The notes beneath the pieces are model-generated. The model saw only the letters and a program-made list of their open reading frames with translations, had not been told where the DNA came from and ran no database searches. This document shows positions 41,355-49,846 of a stretch of 64,000 nt of DNA, in pieces. Location of the stretch: NCBI GenBank assembly GCA_023436775.1, contig JAEZHW010000057.1, forward strand, positions 1 to 64,000. Reading direction: 5' to 3'. The number at the start of each line of letters is the position of its first letter. Within the stretch, counting starts at the first letter, position 1. A program made the position numbers and the translations under genes. The DNA is from Actinomycetes bacterium (lineage in GTDB: Bacteria > Actinomycetota > Actinomycetes > Actinomycetales > Microbacteriaceae).

Positions 41355-42476
41355 TTAGCGACCGGCAGCGGCAGTCTTCTCCGCGCAACGGGCGATGCCG
41401 TTGACGTAGGTGCTACCAGCGTTGGCCTTCTCAACAGCGGCCATGTAGTCGGCGTAGAAGCCCTCCGGGTCAACACCGGCGGCCTGCACGTCCTTCTTCC
41501 AGGCGTCGAGCGCCGAGGTGCCGACCAGGTCGGACCACTGCTTGACCTTGTCGTCGCTCCACTTGGTGGCGCCACCACCGACGCTCAGCAGCTTCTCGCA
41601 AGCAGCGTCGTCGAAGCTGGCGAGCTCGTTGACGGCCATGGTCGCGGCTTCGGCAGCGATCTCCTTGACCAGCTTGCGCTGCTCGTCGGTCATCGAGTCC
41701 CACCGGGTCTTCGAGATCAGCACGGCGTTCACGGTGTACAGACCGAGGCCAGCGTCAGCCACCCAAGGAGCAACCTCGTGCAGGCTCTGGTCACCGATCG
41801 CGGTGTCGAGGATGTTGTTGGCCCATGCCTCAACGGTGCCGCGCTGAATGGCCTCGTAGACCTCCGGCGACTGCAGTGCGACCGGGTTGGCGCCGAGCAG
41901 CTGCAGACCCTGAGCAACGTACCCCGAGGAACGAACGTTCTTGCCCTTGAAGAACTCCGGACCCTCGATCTTGTCCTTGCCACCGACGGCGCCAGCCGGC
42001 ACACCGAGGAACATGACGGGCACGACGCCCTGCTTGTCCCACTCGGCCTTGTAGTCGGCGTTGTTCTCGTACAGCTCGGTGTAGATCTCGGCAACCTTCG
42101 AGACGTCGTCCGTCACGAACGGGATTGCGATGACCTGGCTCAGCGGCAGCTGTGCCGGGTTGTACAGCACGGTCATGTGGCCCAGGTCGATACGACCCTC
42201 GGCGACGGCGGACATCGTGTCCGGACCGTTCACCAGGGCACCGGCCCAGAACTCCTCAACGTTGATGGTGCCGTTGCTGCGCTCAGCCAGCTCGGCCCAG
42301 GCCCACTGCATGGCCTTCGCCTGCGGGGTGGTCGGCCCGAGGAAGCTGTTGAACTGCAGGTTCAGCTGCTCACCGCCGGTTTCCTGAACACCGGCACAAC
42401 CGGTGGCCAGCACAGCGGTGGCAGCGACGGTCGCTGCAACCTTTGCCAGACGTGCGCGTGACTTCGACGCGAACAT
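41355..42476 (-). CDS. TRAP transporter substrate-binding lipoprotein (DctP type)
   Basis: 373 residues with a lipobox (VLATGC). DctP-family features: NGTINVEEFWAGALVNGPDTMSAVAEGRIDLGHM, GKNVRSSGYVAQGLQLLGANPV and AIQRGTVEAWANN with the ligand-binding arginine in the KNVRSSG segment. DctP proteins bind carboxylates, so the imported pathway substrate is probably an organic acid. AAGGAG five bases upstream fixes the ATG at 42476. Transcribed from a promoter at 42526-42554. Confidence 0.93.
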   Translation of the reverse strand: MFASKSRARLAKVAATVAATAVLATGCAGVQETGGEQLNLQFNSFLGPTTPQAKAMQWAWAELAERSNGTINVEEFWAGALVNGPDTMSAVAEGRIDLGHMTVLYNPAQLPLSQVIAIPFVTDDVSKVAEIYTELYENNADYKAEWDKQGVVPVMFLGVPAGAVGGKDKIEGPEFFKGKNVRSSGYVAQGLQLLGANPVALQSPEVYEAIQRGTVEAWANNILDTAIGDQSLHEVAPWVADAGLGLYTVNAVLISKTRWDSMTDEQRKLVKEIAAEAATMAVNELASFDDAACEKLLSVGGGATKWSDDKVKQWSDLVGTSALDAWKKDVQAAGVDPEGFYADYMAAVEKANAGSTYVNGIARCAEKTAAAGR

Positions 42477-42525
42477 ACAGACTCCTTTGTCTTGGTGGGG
42501 ATCCGCGTACGGGGCGGATTTGGAC

Positions 42526-42554
42526 ACTCTATTGAATAGATTGAATAGCGTCAA
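42526..42554 (-). promoter_or_regulatory. TRAP operon promoter with operator repeats in the spacer
   Basis: On the minus strand TTGACG (42554-42549), a 17-base spacer and TAGAGT (42531-42526). The spacer consists of two direct copies of CTATTCAAT. The 11-mer TAGATTGAATA (plus strand, 42537-42547) is identical to 37712-37722. A repressor bound here would block RNA polymerase directly. Confidence 0.65.
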
Positions 42555-43060
42555 TTCGAATCTTGAGGATTCACAGGCGGGGCCATGACCGTGCGGGCCC
42601 ACGTCGTGTTGGCGGGCGGCCACGGCACGTTTTCGTAGCGGTCCCAGCGTCGATTGATGGTGTGGCGGGTAATGCGCCAACCCGCCTCGGTGCGGATGTA
42701 CTCATCCTCGTAGAAGCCGCCCTTCGTGATGAAGTTGGCGACATTCGGGTCGTCCGTGCGGTGCACGCCCACGTGGAAGTACTCGGCCCGAGTCTTGGCA
42801 GTGTTCGCAGTGAGTTCGGTAATGACGATGTTCGACAGCAGGTGCTGGTGCGAGTACACCGGGTCATCGAGGCAGAGGAATTCCTGCATCTCCCGGTAGC
42901 CCAGCTCGCTGCCCGGACCGTTCCAATTCACGAAGACGGCATCCGGGGTGAAGGCCTCTTCCCAGACCGAAAAATCGCGACCCGGGGTATCCAGACCGGT
43001 CGAGTACCGTGTCAGGGTCGCCGGAATCTCGATCCGGTCGATGACTTCTTGCAAATCCAT
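42551..43060 (-). CDS. SnoaL_4/NTF2-like protein, third copy
   Basis: 169 residues from ATG 43060 with GGGAG upstream. ATLTRYSTGLDTPGRDF has the Tyr-x4-Asp pattern of BaiE-like enzymes, then SHQHLLSNIVITEL (His region) and GGFYEDEYIRTEAGWRITRHTINRRW. More distant from the pair at 38322-39298 than they are from each other. Its own unit, divergent from an IclR regulator and upstream of the TRAP operon, whose -35 overlaps its stop codon. Confidence 0.83.
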   Translation of the reverse strand: MDLQEVIDRIEIPATLTRYSTGLDTPGRDFSVWEEAFTPDAVFVNWNGPGSELGYREMQEFLCLDDPVYSHQHLLSNIVITELTANTAKTRAEYFHVGVHRTDDPNVANFITKGGFYEDEYIRTEAGWRITRHTINRRWDRYENVPWPPANTTWARTVMAPPVNPQDSN

Positions 43061-43129
43061 GAGTCTTGCTCCCTTGCTAAGACCTGACGATTCTCTGTCG
43101 CATCTGGACAGAAACAAAATCGGCGATTT

Positions 43130-43139
43130 CAATATATTG
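43130..43139. promoter_or_regulatory. palindrome CAATATATTG in the snoaL/iclR divergent region
   Basis: A perfect 10-bp palindrome in an AT-rich island of the 113-base divergent region (TTTCAATATATTGGATATGG). It could be an IclR operator or hold the -10 elements. CCATATCC on the minus strand here is also found in the 36148 half-site region. Confidence 0.4.
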
Positions 43140-43173
43140 GATATGGGGAATAAGTCCAGGATGGGAGACCCAC

Positions 43174-43956
43174 GTGGCAGAGCAGCACACATCGCGGAGC
43201 GAGCCGCTGCTGCGATCCCTTGACACGGGCTTGCAAGTCTTGAGTTTGCTTGCCACCCGGGAGAGCCTCACGGTGGCGTCCGTCGCCACGGCACTGGGGC
43301 TGTCGCGCTCAACGGCACACCGCATTCTGAGTACCCTGCGCGATCGCGGCTTCTTGACGCTGGGACCGAACCGGCACGGCTACTTCCCCGGGCCAGCCGC
43401 CATCGAGATGGCGCGCCCCACCCGCCTCGACGATGCCACCCGGGCCCGGCTGCGACCGGTGCTCATGGAAGCCTCCTACCGCACTGGCGAGACGGTGCAC
43501 TTGGCCACGCTCATCGGATCGCAGGTGCTGCTCTTTGACGGCCGCGAATCGGAACGACCCCTGCGCGCCTCAAGCCGCGTTGGTTACTTCCGGCCCGCCT
43601 ACGCCATGACCGCCGGCAAGCTCTTCCTGTCCAGGATGGTCACCGATCAGGTGCAGGCGCTCTTCCCCGAGGAAGCGCTCACGACGTACACCCCGCGGAC
43701 CACAGCCACGGTGACCCAACTCATCGACGAGTTGCGCACCATTGCACGGCGCGATTATCACATCGCTTCCGAGGAGATCGAGGAAGGGCTCAACGGCGTC
43801 TCGGTCCTGGTCGAAGGCACCACCTGGCGCAATCGCATTGCGCTGTCCTGCTCGGTGCCGACGCACCGAAGCGACACCGCCTCGCTGTTGGAGATCAAGG
43901 ATCGCCTGCTGGAGGCGGTGCGCATCGGCAAGCGCCAGGCGGCAGCAATCGCCTAG
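43174..43956 (+). CDS. IclR family transcriptional regulator
   Basis: 260 residues from GTG 43174 (GGGAG six bases upstream). HTH at about 22-75 (VATALGLSRSTAHRILSTLRDRGF), effector domain with VGYFRPAYAMTAGKLFLSRM. About as long as canonical IclR and clearly related to the one at 32249, whose opening LLTGLDAGLQAIELL parallels LLRSLDTGLQVLSLL. It probably controls the divergent SnoaL gene and perhaps the P450 genes. Its stop overlaps the ferredoxin stop in a shared CTAG. Confidence 0.92.
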   Translation: MAEQHTSRSEPLLRSLDTGLQVLSLLATRESLTVASVATALGLSRSTAHRILSTLRDRGFLTLGPNRHGYFPGPAAIEMARPTRLDDATRARLRPVLMEASYRTGETVHLATLIGSQVLLFDGRESERPLRASSRVGYFRPAYAMTAGKLFLSRMVTDQVQALFPEEALTTYTPRTTATVTQLIDELRTIARRDYHIASEEIEEGLNGVSVLVEGTTWRNRIALSCSVPTHRSDTASLLEIKDRLLEAVRIGKRQAAAIA

Positions 43957-44270
43957 AAGTCTTGCGGCGCGATCGTGACCTGGATGCCCTCGAGCTCGTC
44001 CGAGCAGTTCAGTTGGCAGGACAGGCGCGAGGCTTCCGGACGGAAGTGTTCGGTCTCTTCCAGCAGTTCCCGCTCTTCGCCCTCGGCCTCGCCCACCTTG
44101 GCGAAGGTGGCCTCATCGACGTAGACGTGGCAAGTCGCGCAGGAGCGCTGGCCACCACAGGATGCCAGGATCGGCATGCCCTGATCCCGCAGCGTCTCCA
44201 TCAGGGTGTCCGCAGCGTCCCACTCGAGTTCGTGGCCCGCGCCGTCGCGGTCCGTCACAGCAACCTTCAT
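43953..44270 (-). CDS. 2Fe-2S ferredoxin (adrenodoxin/putidaredoxin type)
   Basis: 105 residues with the vertebrate-type cluster motif: Cys38-x5-Cys44-x2-Cys47 (CGGQRSCATCHV) and the fourth ligand Cys85 (LSCQLNC). It carries electrons from the reductase at 44282 to the P450 at 45523. Eleven bases separate it from the reductase gene. Confidence 0.95.
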   Translation of the reverse strand: MKVAVTDRDGAGHELEWDAADTLMETLRDQGMPILASCGGQRSCATCHVYVDEATFAKVGEAEGEERELLEETEHFRPEASRLSCQLNCSDELEGIQVTIAPQDF

Positions 44271-44281
44271 TGCTCGTCCTT

Positions 44282-45526
44282 TCAGTGCACCGGGACGGAC
44301 GCGTCGCGCGCCGCCGCCGAGAGTTTCTTGGTCACATCGGTCAGGACCTGCACGTCCACCGAGGTGCGGGTTTGAATCAGTCGCTTGCCGTGGGTGAAGT
44401 CGCCCAAGGCATTCACGGTGTCAATCGCGGCCAGCACGCCGTCGCGCAGATAAGCGATGCTGTAACTGCCGGTCGCGGGGTCGCCGCGCAGGACGCGCTC
44501 GTCCTCTGGGTGCCACAGCCCCGCGGTCTGCAGCCGCACGCCGTGCTGCACGGTCCAGAACCACGGCACCTCTAGCTCGGGCAGCTCATGTGCCACGATC
44601 GCTGCGGCCGCGATGTCGGCCTGGCCGGTCGCGTTCGCGATGCATTCGAGGCGGCGAGTCTGGCCCTCGACACCGGTCGGCCACTGCGCCACATCCCCGA
44701 TCGCGTAGACACCGGGCGCGCTGGTCTGACCGCGCTCGTCGACCAGGATGCCGTCGCACACCTCGAGCCCTGCCGCCAAGGCCAGGTCGTCATTCGGCAG
44801 AATGCCGACTCCGGCGAGCACCAGATCGGCCTCGAAGCTGCGCCCATCGGCCGCGAGGATGGTCAGCGCCCCACTCGCGGTCTGGGTGATCTCGCTGGCG
44901 GCGACACCGAAGGCGAAGCGCACGCCCGCCTGCTCATGCAGCTCGGTCATCGCTGCACTGACCTCGGGCGAGGTGACGCGACTCATCACGCGGTCCATGA
45001 ACTCCAGCACCTGCACTTCAGCGCCGAGGGCACGGGCCGAGGAGGCCACCTCCATGCCGATGTAGCCGGCCCCGATAATGGCCAGACGCACCCCGGGGTG
45101 GATCCGTGCGCGCAACGCGAGCAGGTCATCGTGGGTGCGCAGCTGCAGCACCCCGGGCAGATCCGCTCCCGGTACGGCGAAAGGCCTGGGCTTGGCACCG
45201 GTGGCGAGCACGATGGCGCTGGCCTCGATGGCAGTGCCGTCGCCGAGGTGCACCCGCAGCGCAGCCGGGTCGATCCCGGACACCGTCACATCCGTGCGCA
45301 AGTCGATGTCGTTGCTCTCGAAAAACGCGGGCTTGCGCAACGGGACGCGCTCGGACGACTCGCCCTTGAGCAGTTCCTTCGACAACGGCGGACGCTCGTA
45401 GGGCACCCCGGACTGCGCGTCGAGCAGCACGATGCCAGCGTCCCAGCCGCGACGACGCAGTGACGCCGCGGCCTGGACTCCGGCGTGCCCGGCGCCGACG
45501 ATGACTACGGGCAGGTGGGTGCTCAT
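44282..45526 (-). CDS. FAD-dependent ferredoxin reductase (putidaredoxin-reductase type)
   Basis: 414 residues. FAD motif VVIVGAGHAGVQAAASLRRRG, NAD motif LAIIGAGYIGMEVASSARALG, GVYAIGDVAQWP FAD-binding segment, and the C-terminal reductase domain (VPWFWTVQHGVRLQTAG). Transfers electrons from NADH to the neighbouring ferredoxin. ATGA overlap with the P450 gene. Confidence 0.95.
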   Translation of the reverse strand: MSTHLPVVIVGAGHAGVQAAASLRRRGWDAGIVLLDAQSGVPYERPPLSKELLKGESSERVPLRKPAFFESNDIDLRTDVTVSGIDPAALRVHLGDGTAIEASAIVLATGAKPRPFAVPGADLPGVLQLRTHDDLLALRARIHPGVRLAIIGAGYIGMEVASSARALGAEVQVLEFMDRVMSRVTSPEVSAAMTELHEQAGVRFAFGVAASEITQTASGALTILAADGRSFEADLVLAGVGILPNDDLALAAGLEVCDGILVDERGQTSAPGVYAIGDVAQWPTGVEGQTRRLECIANATGQADIAAAAIVAHELPELEVPWFWTVQHGVRLQTAGLWHPEDERVLRGDPATGSYSIAYLRDGVLAAIDTVNALGDFTHGKRLIQTRTSVDVQVLTDVTKKLSAAARDASVPVH

Positions 45527-46773
45527 TCGGCGTCCTTGTGCACCGGGCAGCCGGTCAACTTCGCGTTCAGGTAGCTCGGGCCAGAGTTGGCCAGGTTGCC
45601 ACCGGTGACGAACTGGATCGGGTCGTTCGGGTCGAGCGAGACCTCGGCGATGCGCTGTGCGATGAGGTTGACGGCAATGCCGCCCTCCAGTCGCGCCAAG
45701 TGCTGGCCGAGGCAGGCGTGAATACCATGCCCGAAGCCGAGGTGGCCACTCAGGTCGCGATCGATATCGAACACGTCCGGGTTCTCGAACTTGGTCTCGT
45801 CGCGGTTCGCCGAGGCCGGCAGCAGGATGACGACCGAGTCCTTCGGAATCGTCACGCCCGCAACCTCGACGTCCTCGTTGGTACGGCGAGTCAGGCGGTG
45901 CACCGTGCCGCGGTAGCGCACGATTTCTTCGACGAAGTTCGGCGCGTCCTCCGGGTTGTTCCGAATGCGCTCGAGCAGCGCCGGGTTCTCAGCGAAGAGG
46001 CGGAAGGCATTGGCCAGCAGCACGGTGGTGGTCTCGTGACCGGCCGTGAACAGGAAGGCGCAGAAGTGCTTCGCCTCAGTCTCGGTCAGTTCGCCAGCCT
46101 TCATCAGGCGCGCCACGTTGCTGCCGACCGTCTCGTGCTCGGTCAGCTCCGCGCGGTGCTTGAGGTGGTCGAGCAGGTAGTCGAAGAACTCGTTGGCGCC
46201 CTCTTCGTCGTTGTCGAGGCCCGGGGCCTGTCGGGCGAGGCGGCCGAAGTAGCTGGAGACGTAGTCCGACCAGTCCTTCATGCGGTGGAAGTCCTCGCGC
46301 GGGATGCCCAGCACCGCACTGATGGTAGCCATCGTGATGCGCAGCGCGAAGCGGTCGACCACGTCGCCGCCGCCGGTCTCCAGCAGCGCATCGAGGTAGC
46401 CCTCGGCATAGCCGTGGATCTGCTCCTGCAGCACCTGCACCGACTTGGGCGCGAAGGAGTTGGCAACCACCATGCGCAGCCGGGTCTGCTCCGGCGGATC
46501 GAAGAGGGTCAGGAAGACCAGCGGCTGCGGACGGACCACGGCCGAGGAGAACACCTTGGGGGCACGCAGGGCAGCTCGCACATCGTCATAACGCGAGATG
46601 AACCAGACGTCACGCGCAGCGGTCTTGGTTCGCAGCACCGGGGCGTGCTGGCGCATCCAGGCGTAGTGTGCGTACGGGTCCTTCTGGATCTCAAAGTCGA
46701 CGGTCTCGAACGGGGACATGCCTTCCGGCCAGTCCAGTTCGTGCGAGTACGGGATCGTTGCTGGTGTCGTCAT
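45523..46773 (-). CDS. cytochrome P450
   Basis: 416 residues, soluble class I type. I-helix AFLFTAGHETTTVLL (acid-alcohol pair replaced by Glu-Thr), K-helix ExxR in EEIVRYRG, heme loop FGHGIHACLGQHLARLE with Cys354 as thiolate ligand. With the reductase and ferredoxin genes it forms a complete monooxygenase. Substrate unknown; context suggests a terpenoid, steroid or alicyclic acid. ATG 46773 is preferred (AGG six bases upstream) over ATG 46785. Confidence 0.95.
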   Translation of the reverse strand: MTTPATIPYSHELDWPEGMSPFETVDFEIQKDPYAHYAWMRQHAPVLRTKTAARDVWFISRYDDVRAALRAPKVFSSAVVRPQPLVFLTLFDPPEQTRLRMVVANSFAPKSVQVLQEQIHGYAEGYLDALLETGGGDVVDRFALRITMATISAVLGIPREDFHRMKDWSDYVSSYFGRLARQAPGLDNDEEGANEFFDYLLDHLKHRAELTEHETVGSNVARLMKAGELTETEAKHFCAFLFTAGHETTTVLLANAFRLFAENPALLERIRNNPEDAPNFVEEIVRYRGTVHRLTRRTNEDVEVAGVTIPKDSVVILLPASANRDETKFENPDVFDIDRDLSGHLGFGHGIHACLGQHLARLEGGIAVNLIAQRIAEVSLDPNDPIQFVTGGNLANSGPSYLNAKLTGCPVHKDAE

Positions 46774-46970
46774 TGACTGCCTCATCTCGATCGGGGTGGT
46801 GTGTCGAAACGATAGGCAGGGCAACGCGTGTCTGGGCTCGCCAGGGGTTGGCTGTCCCGGATGCTGGGAGACTTTTTCATCCCCATGCCGTTGCAGCGGT
46901 TGCTTGTCCCAGATGCTGAGACATGGGAGGGGCACGGATCGGACCGCCGCCTCGTATCAGGAAAAATTCC

Positions 46971-46985
46971 GTGTAATAGTTACAC
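46971..46985. promoter_or_regulatory. inverted repeat GTGTAA-TAG-TTACAC upstream of the AEC carrier
   Basis: A perfect 6-bp inverted repeat with 3-base centre, 35 bases before the AEC start. Typical size for a dimeric repressor site. Confidence 0.5.
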
Positions 46986-47020
46986 TTGTTTGCAACTCAA
47001 CGGCGAGGCAAGGCAGGGCC

Positions 47021-47956
47021 ATGGACTTCTCGAACGCTCAGGGCGTACTCCTGGGCTACGCCACCGTGACGGTGATTGCGGCGGTCGGCTACAGCCTGCG
47101 CCGCTTCGGCATTTTTGGCCCCGAGGCCCAGGCCACGCTGAACCGGCTCTGCTACTACGTGCTATCCCCGGCCCTGTACATCGTGCTGCTCACCGAGACC
47201 GACATCGAGCTCATGCTCGGTGCCTTCACCGGGGCATCACTGCTGGCCATGGTGATCGCGATGGCGCTAGCCGCCATCTGTTACCTGCCGCAGCGCCGCC
47301 AGCTCGGCGCCGACAATATGACACTGATGATCGGCTCGGTGGCCTACGCCAACACCGGCAACATCGGTATCCCGCTATCGCTGATCACCTTCGGGACCGC
47401 CAGCTACATGGTGCCGCCGATGCTGATTCAAGTGCTGATCCTGTCGCCGGTGATCTTGCTCATCCTCGGCTTCCTGCGTGGCCCACGCACCAGCGTGTGG
47501 CGCAGCATTGTGATGCCGTGGATCAACCCGATCATCATCGCCGCGATTGTGGGCCTGGTAATGGCGCTGAACCATTGGGAGTTGCCGGAACTGCTGCACC
47601 GGCCGATCGACATGCTCGGTCAGGCATCCATCCCGGCGCTGGTGCTCACCTTCGGTATGTCGATCTTCGGTGCGCGCCCCTTCCGCAAGCACGAGTTCAC
47701 CTATTCGGTCTGGGTGGCCATCATCTTCAAGGTGCTGATCTTGCCGTTGATCACCTGGTGGGTGGGTGCAGCACTCTTCCAGATGCAGGGTGAGATCCTG
47801 GTCGCGCTGGTGATCACCGCGGCCCTACCTGGCGCGCAGTCGATCTTCAACTACGCAATGCAGTTCCGAGCCAATGAAGGCAACATCCGCGACATGGTGT
47901 TGATCTCAACCGTGATTTCAATTCCGATCATGGTGGGGTTTGCCCTCATCGTCTGA
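47021..47956 (+). CDS. AEC (auxin efflux carrier) family transporter
   Basis: 311 residues, ten hydrophobic segments in two five-helix halves. The crossover segment YANTGNIGIPLSL and the matching C-terminal ALPGAQSIFNYAMQF region are the family signatures. Bacterial AEC proteins move organic acids such as malate or malonate. ATG 47021 was chosen by the helix pattern; the longer upstream frame crosses the P450 promoter. Possibly exports or imports a pathway intermediate. Confidence 0.9.
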   Translation: MDFSNAQGVLLGYATVTVIAAVGYSLRRFGIFGPEAQATLNRLCYYVLSPALYIVLLTETDIELMLGAFTGASLLAMVIAMALAAICYLPQRRQLGADNMTLMIGSVAYANTGNIGIPLSLITFGTASYMVPPMLIQVLILSPVILLILGFLRGPRTSVWRSIVMPWINPIIIAAIVGLVMALNHWELPELLHRPIDMLGQASIPALVLTFGMSIFGARPFRKHEFTYSVWVAIIFKVLILPLITWWVGAALFQMQGEILVALVITAALPGAQSIFNYAMQFRANEGNIRDMVLISTVISIPIMVGFALIV

Positions 47957-48032
47957 GCCCCGGGCCTCGCCCAGTGTGCGCAGTGTGCCCAGTGTGCCCA
48001 GTCCGCAAGATGCATGCCAGAAATCGATCCGC

Positions 48033-48048
48033 TATATTCAATACAGAT
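48033..48048 (+). promoter_or_regulatory. AT-rich motif TATATTCAATACAGAT before the KstD-like gene
   Basis: Contains the TATTCAATA core found in the TRAP promoter and 13/16 identity to 4870-4885. It is framed by CGCTA (48030 region) and TAGCG, an inverted repeat with 15-base spacing. TATATT may double as the -10. Confidence 0.5.
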
Positions 48049-48088
48049 TTAGCGATCTGGACAGCGATGTCCGGGTGAAGGAGAGCCA

Positions 48089-49771
48089 ATGTCGTCCTCG
48101 CTGCCCACGTCGGTGGATGTCATCGTCGTCGGATCCGGCATCACCGGTATGTCCGCGGCCATCACCGCCGCCCACCACGGCCGCTCGGTGGTCGTGCTGG
48201 AACAGGCCAAGTACCTCGGCGGCACTAGCGCGGTGTCCGGTGGTTGGCTGTGGGTCCCGGGCAACAAGAAGGGCGCTGCCGAAGGCGACACGCGCGAGGC
48301 GATCGAGTCCTACATCAAGGCCATCGCCCAGGACGGCTACAACCCAGAACTCGTCGGCGGCTTCCTCGACGCCGTGCCCGAGGCAATGGCCTTCTTCGAA
48401 GACAACACCGACATGGAGTTTGTCTACGCCGATATGGCGCCGGACTACCAGATGACCTCCCCCGGCGCACGCGAGCACGGCCGTGCAGTGACCGTGGTCC
48501 GCGTCGACGGCCGCACCGCAGGCAAGGACCGCCGCCGCATCCAGCCGTACCTGAGCACTATCACCGTCTTCGGCTACATGCCCGAGATCGGCAAGGACCT
48601 CGCCACGGTGGTGCAGGCCAGCTACAAGTTCAAGGCCTTCGTCTACCTCGGCTGGCGCATCGCCAAGACCTGGATGCAGAAGGTGCTCTTCGGTCGCACC
48701 CTGAACCGCTCCAACGGCAACGCGATCATCACCCGCATGGTCTCGACCGCACACAAGCTCAACATCCCGCTGCTGACGAACCGCTCGGTCACCGAACTGA
48801 TCACCGACGAGGCCGGCCGCGTCACGGGCGTGCGGTTGGCAGACGGCGCGGTGGTCACCGCCCATCGCGGCGTGATCCTCGCCTCGGGTGGCTTCGCTGG
48901 CAACGCGGAACTGCGCAAGCAGTACTTCCCGCACGACCGCGCAGGCGGCAACCACACCACCCCCACCGTTGGCCAGATCGGCAGCTCCATCATGCTCGGG
49001 CAGCAGGTGGGCGCGGTCGTGGACACGACGCCGCACCAGGCCGGCCCCTGGGGCCCGGTGACCACCTGGAAGAACCTGCGCGGTCAGGACCGGGTGTTCC
49101 CACACCTGCGCAACTTCGGCCTGCCGGGCCTGATTGCGGTGAACGAGGACGGCATCCGCTTCGCCAACGAGTCGTACTCGTACCACGACTTCTGCCGCGA
49201 GATGCTCAAGGCGAACGAAGGCAAGGAACACTTCCACGCCTGGCTGGTTGGCGACCACCGCGCCGTGCGCCGCTACGGCCTCGGCCCGGTCAAGCCCTTC
49301 CCGGTCCCGACCTGGTACTACCGCGCCGTGGTAGGCCTGAAGAAGTCCCGCACCATTGCTGGCCTGGCCCAGCAGATCGGGGTGCCGGCGGACGCGCTCG
49401 AGGCCACCATCGCCGAATTCAACGAGGGCGCAGCCCGCGGTGAGGACCCCAAGTTCAAGCGCGGCTCAACGAAGTTCCACCACTTCAAGGGTGACATGGC
49501 CCACAAGCCGAACCCGAACCTTGCCGAGCTGAAGAAGGCCCCGTACTACGCCATCAAGATCTCGATGGGTGACCTGGGCAGCTTCGCGGGGCTCGCGGTG
49601 GACGGCAGCGCCCGCGTGCTCGACGGCACGGGCAAGCCGATCCCCGGCTTGTATGCCGGTGGCACCGCCGCGGTCTCGGTCTTCGGTGGCGGCTACCCGG
49701 GTTTCGGTTCGAACCTCGGCCCCGGCCTGGTGCAGGGCTACCTCGCCGCCCGCGAGCTCAGCACCGACTAG
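48089..49771 (+). CDS. FAD-binding dehydrogenase, 3-ketosteroid dehydrogenase (KstD)-like
   Basis: 560 residues, the length of KstD enzymes. Dinucleotide motif VDVIVVGSGITGMSAAITAAHHG, GGTSAVSGGWLWVPGN, and the C-terminal GLYAGGTAAVSVFGGGYPGFGSNLGPG-type segment. The Tyr-x3-Gly of KstD (Tyr487/Gly491 in the Rhodococcus enzyme) corresponds to Tyr536/Gly540. It would introduce a double bond next to a ring ketone. The whole fumarate-reductase/KstD superfamily shares this fold, so another ring-ketone dehydrogenase is possible. GAAGGAG precedes the ATG. Confidence 0.87.
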   Translation: MSSSLPTSVDVIVVGSGITGMSAAITAAHHGRSVVVLEQAKYLGGTSAVSGGWLWVPGNKKGAAEGDTREAIESYIKAIAQDGYNPELVGGFLDAVPEAMAFFEDNTDMEFVYADMAPDYQMTSPGAREHGRAVTVVRVDGRTAGKDRRRIQPYLSTITVFGYMPEIGKDLATVVQASYKFKAFVYLGWRIAKTWMQKVLFGRTLNRSNGNAIITRMVSTAHKLNIPLLTNRSVTELITDEAGRVTGVRLADGAVVTAHRGVILASGGFAGNAELRKQYFPHDRAGGNHTTPTVGQIGSSIMLGQQVGAVVDTTPHQAGPWGPVTTWKNLRGQDRVFPHLRNFGLPGLIAVNEDGIRFANESYSYHDFCREMLKANEGKEHFHAWLVGDHRAVRRYGLGPVKPFPVPTWYYRAVVGLKKSRTIAGLAQQIGVPADALEATIAEFNEGAARGEDPKFKRGSTKFHHFKGDMAHKPNPNLAELKKAPYYAIKISMGDLGSFAGLAVDGSARVLDGTGKPIPGLYAGGTAAVSVFGGGYPGFGSNLGPGLVQGYLAARELSTD

Positions 49772-49793
49772 ATCCCTTCAGCAAGGAAAAGAA

Positions 49794-49829
49794 GAGCGCC
49801 CCGGTTCTCCCTCAAGTCCCGGGGCGCTC
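49794..49829. terminator. bidirectional terminator after the KstD-like gene
   Basis: 11-bp stem GAGCGCCCCGG/CCGGGGCGCTC with a 14-base loop between two convergent genes. Confidence 0.8.
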
Positions 49830-49846
49830 GGCTTATGTGCCTGCGG

